Assembly: GCF_002269385.1 (NCBI RefSeq)
Contig: NZ_CP022957.1
Coordinates: forward strand, 1,979,001-2,043,000
Length of the DNA: 64,000 bases
Direction: 5' to 3'
Source of the DNA: Maribacter cobaltidurans
GTDB taxonomy: Bacteria > Bacteroidota > Bacteroidia > Flavobacteriales > Flavobacteriaceae
A program made the position numbers and the translations under genes. The notes beneath the pieces were generated by a model. The model was not told where the DNA came from and did no database searches. It saw only the letters and a list, made by a program, of their open reading frames with translations. This document shows positions 63,675 to 64,000 of the stretch, in pieces. Every line of letters starts with the position of its first letter. The first letter of the stretch is position 1.

Positions 63675-64000
63675 CTAAATATATTCTACAGTTATAGTTT
63701 CGTTAATATAAGCAATGATTTTGTTTTGAACTTTATATCCCATTTCTTCATAGGCGTTTGCATAGGACTCTAATTGTTCTTTGTACTTAGTGTTTTTTCT
63801 CCCTGTTTTATAGTCAATAATATTGACGGTATCTTCCATAAGTACAACGCGGTCCGGTATTAATATTGACCCGTCCGACACCAATAGTTCTTTCTCGTTA
63901 TAAACGGTGTTGCCTTCCGCGTAGAATCCAATTAAATCTGGGTGCTTTATCAATTCAAAAAGGGTTTTATGTACTTTATCTAACGATGATTCGTTCAAAA
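63675..64000 (-). CDS. C-terminal part of an AddA/RecB-like helicase-nuclease
   Basis: Only the last 107 residues lie in the window; the frame is open to the right edge with no stop, so the start is outside. The visible part is the nuclease domain: '[20 protein letters not shown]' with the PD and DYK residues, then '[20 protein letters not shown]', typical of UvrD-like helicases with a C-terminal PD-(D/E)XK nuclease. It probably pairs with the AddB-like protein at 58209-60947. Product name rests on this motif and the neighbour. Confidence 0.75.
   Translation of the reverse strand, partial: LNESSLDKVHKTLFELIKHPDLIGFYAEGNTVYNEKELLVSDGSILIPDRVVLMEDTVNIIDYKTGRKNTKYKEQLESYANAYEEMGYKVQNKIIAYINETITVEYI

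Overview
The window reads as chromosome from a marine-type member of the Flavobacteriaceae (Bacteroidota). The evidence is the gene set and the promoters. The gene set includes TSP3-repeat surface proteins, an OmpA/TSP3 protein, a TauE exporter, a Bacteroidota-style AddB-like protein, the MbnP/MbnH pair, a BacKir channel and the pdxA-DUF177-rpmF-fabH-accB-accC order. Several promoters fit the Bacteroidota TTG/TTTG - about 19 nt - TAnnTTTG pattern rather than the E. coli sigma70 pattern. Most of the window is ordinary core genome with moderate GC. The restriction-modification block (19.4-22.1 kb) is visibly more AT-rich and looks acquired.

Layout. 0-12.6 kb: degradation, surface and transport genes (SH3-like secreted protein, arylsulfatase, TSP3/Ig-like surface protein, TVP38-family membrane protein, secreted M14 peptidase, TauE exporter, Na+/solute symporter, DUF5009 acyltransferase-like protein). 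12.7-13.2 kb: a small DUF559 nuclease gene enclosed by inverted C/G-tract hairpins. 13.3-19 kb: riboflavin synthase, then pdxA, DUF177, rpmF, fabH, accB and accC (cofactor, ribosome, fatty-acid initiation). 19.1-22.1 kb: dispersed-repeat cluster, then a type II restriction-modification system with an XRE controller whose operator overlaps its own promoter. 22.3-31 kb: secreted hydrolase, FAD oxidoreductase, a lipoprotein with a GreA-C-like partner, a sugar-acid dehydratase plus GntP permease, ArfB and an ABC ATPase. 31-38.3 kb: S9 peptidase, asd, mscL, alr, tdk, a conserved unknown and rsmI.

38.3-41.8 kb is a probable copper-handling operon: a small Cys protein, MbnP, a diheme MbnH-like enzyme and a Cys-rich outer-membrane protein, with a terminator-like hairpin between mbnP and mbnH. 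41.8-45.5 kb is repeat-rich: a DUF819 protein, a 27-bp direct repeat, a REP-like motif, a perfect array of 23 x 7 bp abutting the stop codon of an AhpD-like gene, the divergent osmC gene, and a four-helix-bundle gene enclosed by inverted repeats. 45.5-54 kb: recJ, VOC and MFS genes, a lipoprotein, lpxH, queD, a 2OG-Fe(II) oxygenase, enoyl-CoA hydratase, MATE and GNAT. 54-64 kb: a UspA tandem protein, tRNA-Ala(GGC), a BacKir channel, a sugar porter, an SDR, addB-like, ompA/TSP3, kbl and the 3' end of an addA/recB-like gene.

No rRNA genes, CRISPR arrays, prophage or classical insertion sequences were seen. The parts most worth a second look are the two repeat-bounded small-gene elements (DUF559 and four-helix bundle), the controller/operator of the restriction system, the 7-bp array, the MbnP/MbnH operon with its internal hairpin, a probable leaderless promoter for tauE, and two very small membrane-peptide reading frames (23 and 35 codons).
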